Part shown: positions 62,827-64,000 of the stretch, piece after piece
Position numbering within the stretch: position 1 is the first letter of the stretch
How the letters are laid out: each line of letters starts with the position of its first letter
NCBI GenBank assembly: GCA_947497265.1
Contig: CANMFP010000009.1
Coordinates: 1 to 64,000 of the forward strand
Source: an uncultured Isoptericola sp.
Lineage (GTDB): Bacteria; Actinomycetota; Actinomycetes; Actinomycetales; Cellulomonadaceae
Direction: 5' to 3'
DNA length: 64,000 nucleotides
Notes under the pieces: generated by a model
What the model was told of the DNA's origin: nothing
Databases searched by the model: none
Seen by the model: only the letters and a program-made list of their open reading frames with translations
Translations under genes and position numbers: made by a program

Positions 62827-63456
62827 CTACCGCCCCAGGATGAGGCTCATCGCCTCGGCACGGGTCGCGGCGTTCTGCATGCCGCCCCGCACCGCGGAGG
62901 TCACGGTCCGCGAGCCGGGCTTGCGCACGCCGCGCATCGACATGCACAGGTGCTCGCACTCGACGACGACGATGACGCCGCGGGGGTCCAGGATGCGCAC
63001 CAGGGCGTCGGCGATCTGCGTGGTCAGCCGCTCCTGGACCTGCGGCCGCTTGGCGTAGACCTCGACCAGGCGGGCGATCTTGGACAGCCCGGTGATCCGG
63101 CCGTCGGTGCTCGGGATGTAGCCCACGTGGGCGACGCCGTGGAACGGCACCAGGTGGTGCTCGCAGGTGGAGTACAGCTCGATGTCCTTGACCAGCACCA
63201 TCTCCTCGTGACCGAGGTCGAACGTGGTGGTCAGGACGTCCTCAGGGTCCTGGCGGATCCCCGCGAAGATCTCCCGGTAGGCACGGGCGACCCGTGCCGG
63301 GGTGTCCCGCAGGCCCTCGCGCTCGGGATCCTCGCCGACGGCGATCAGCAGCTCGCGCACGGCGGCCTCGGCACGCTCGGCGTCGTAGGCCGGCACCTCG
63401 GCGGCCGGGCGCATCCCGATCGACACCGGCGTCACCGGCGAGCCCTCCGCGTTCAC
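62827..63456 (-). CDS. folE: GTP cyclohydrolase I
   Basis: 209 residues from GTG 63456. Zinc and active-site residues: [40 protein letters not shown], and [19 protein letters not shown]. It opens the GTP ring to give dihydroneopterin triphosphate, the first step of folate synthesis. The start overlaps the ftsH stop by four bases (GTGA), linking folate genes to ftsH as in mycobacteria. Confidence 0.96.
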   Translation of the reverse strand: MNAEGSPVTPVSIGMRPAAEVPAYDAERAEAAVRELLIAVGEDPEREGLRDTPARVARAYREIFAGIRQDPEDVLTTTFDLGHEEMVLVKDIELYSTCEHHLVPFHGVAHVGYIPSTDGRITGLSKIARLVEVYAKRPQVQERLTTQIADALVRILDPRGVIVVVECEHLCMSMRGVRKPGSRTVTSAVRGGMQNAATRAEAMSLILGR

Positions 63457-64000
63457 GGGCTCTCCTCGGTACCGTCGTCGCCGGTCCGGGACTCGCCGGC
63501 GTCCCGCTCCCCGCCGGCAGCGCGCGAGACGCGCCCGCTCACGTCGGACCGTGCCGCGGCCTCCGCCTCGACGTTGCCGACGACGGCGGCCTCGTCCTGC
63601 GGGACGCCCGGCGCACCGTTGGTCGAGTACGCGGCCTTCTCGCCGTCGGTCATGACCGGTCCGCGCGTGTGCACGGCGCGCTGCTCGCTCGAGAGCCACA
63701 CGTCGCGCGCCTCGCGCTTGGTGACGGGGCCGAAGATCTCGGCCAGCTCGGCCTGGTTGAGCGTCTCCTTCTCGAGGAGGTGCAGCACCAGGTCGTCCAG
63801 GACGTCGCGGTACTGGGTCAGGACCTCCCAGGCCTCGTCGTGCGCCGACTCCACGAGCCGGCGGACCTCGTGGTCGACGGTGCCCGCCACGGACTCGGAG
63901 TAGTCCCGCTGGTGGCCCATGTCCTTGCCGAGGAACGGCTCGGAGGACGCCGAGCCGAGCTTGATCGCCCCGACCTTGTCGCTCATGCCGTACTCCATCA
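63453..64000 (-). CDS. ftsH: FtsH AAA protease, C-terminal part (cut by window edge)
   Basis: About 182 residues of the C-terminus are visible; the AAA and zinc-site regions lie off the right edge. The family-specific stretch is [20 protein letters not shown], then [20 protein letters not shown], then [19 protein letters not shown]. The remaining tail of about 75 residues is acidic and disordered, as usual for actinobacterial FtsH. The Met near 63998 is internal, not a start. It is a membrane-anchored ATP-dependent protease and heads the overlapping gene chain toward nadB. Confidence 0.93.
   Translation of the reverse strand, partial: MEYGMSDKVGAIKLGSASSEPFLGKDMGHQRDYSESVAGTVDHEVRRLVESAHDEAWEVLTQYRDVLDDLVLHLLEKETLNQAELAEIFGPVTKREARDVWLSSEQRAVHTRGPVMTDGEKAAYSTNGAPGVPQDEAAVVGNVEAEAAARSDVSGRVSRAAGGERDAGESRTGDDGTEESP

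Overview
The window is about 73% G+C by eye. It carries an ordinary actinobacterial chromosome segment dominated by housekeeping genes: CarD, Lsr2, a mycothiol glycosyltransferase, F420-type oxidoreductases, SenX3-RegX3, and a pantothenate/NAD/folate/ftsH block. Gene content and the ftsH-fol-pan-nad-lysS-lsr2 gene order suggest a Micrococcales member of the Cellulomonadaceae/Promicromonosporaceae type. The genus is inference. No plasmid, phage, IS element, rRNA or CRISPR array is visible, and there is one tRNA (Thr-UGU).

Layout. 1-4.7 kb: a 90-bp tandem repeat at the left edge, an F420-dependent LLM oxidoreductase, a broken HxlR regulator, and a TPM-domain protein paired with PspA. 4.7-11.3 kb: a glutamine amidotransferase, a NYN nuclease, a membrane protein divergent from an OmpR-type two-component system, an HD phosphohydrolase and an orphan WXG100 protein. 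11.4-18.6 kb: MerR plus a membrane protein, groEL with two CIRCE operators, a cold-shock protein, a LytR_C protein, DUF3263, ung, an SGNH hydrolase, tRNA-Thr and a DsbA-like protein. 18.7-25.8 kb: a membrane Ser/Thr kinase, otsA-otsB (trehalose), an MsiK/UgpC-type sugar ABC ATPase and a DUF4032 kinase-like protein. 26.2-33.1 kb: rlmB-cysS, an alanine-racemase-fold enzyme, a sugar-lactone oxidase and ispF-ispD-carD. 33.3-40.9 kb: a lipoprotein and the phosphate regulon pstSCAB, senX3-regX3 and phoU with two PHO boxes. 41-47 kb: gpmA, a DDN-like protein, mshA, a lactonase, lsr2 and lysS. 47-52 kb: a GntR-ABC operon and a persulfide-response module (CstR-like sensor, CstB-like dioxygenase-rhodanese, TauE exporter). 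52-64 kb: nadC, then on the minus strand a chain of mostly overlapping genes ftsH-folE-folP-folBK-DUF3180-PH-PH-DUF2520-panC-panD-nadB.

The most unusual feature is a family of short tandem arrays. The core is CCGAGGTAGTA, usually repeated every 20 bp exactly with variable sequence between cores. Seven arrays, about 31 units in all, start at or within a few bases of a stop codon and run in the direction of the gene they follow. In three cases the array's own TAG overlaps or supplies the stop codon. Three arrayed junctions are between convergent genes; at two of them the arrays face each other across a large hairpin. A second dispersed family is three hairpins with 20-bp arms (GTTGTGGGCGTGATTTCTGG) whose stem shows a compensatory base change. 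I know of no description of either family, but no search could be run.
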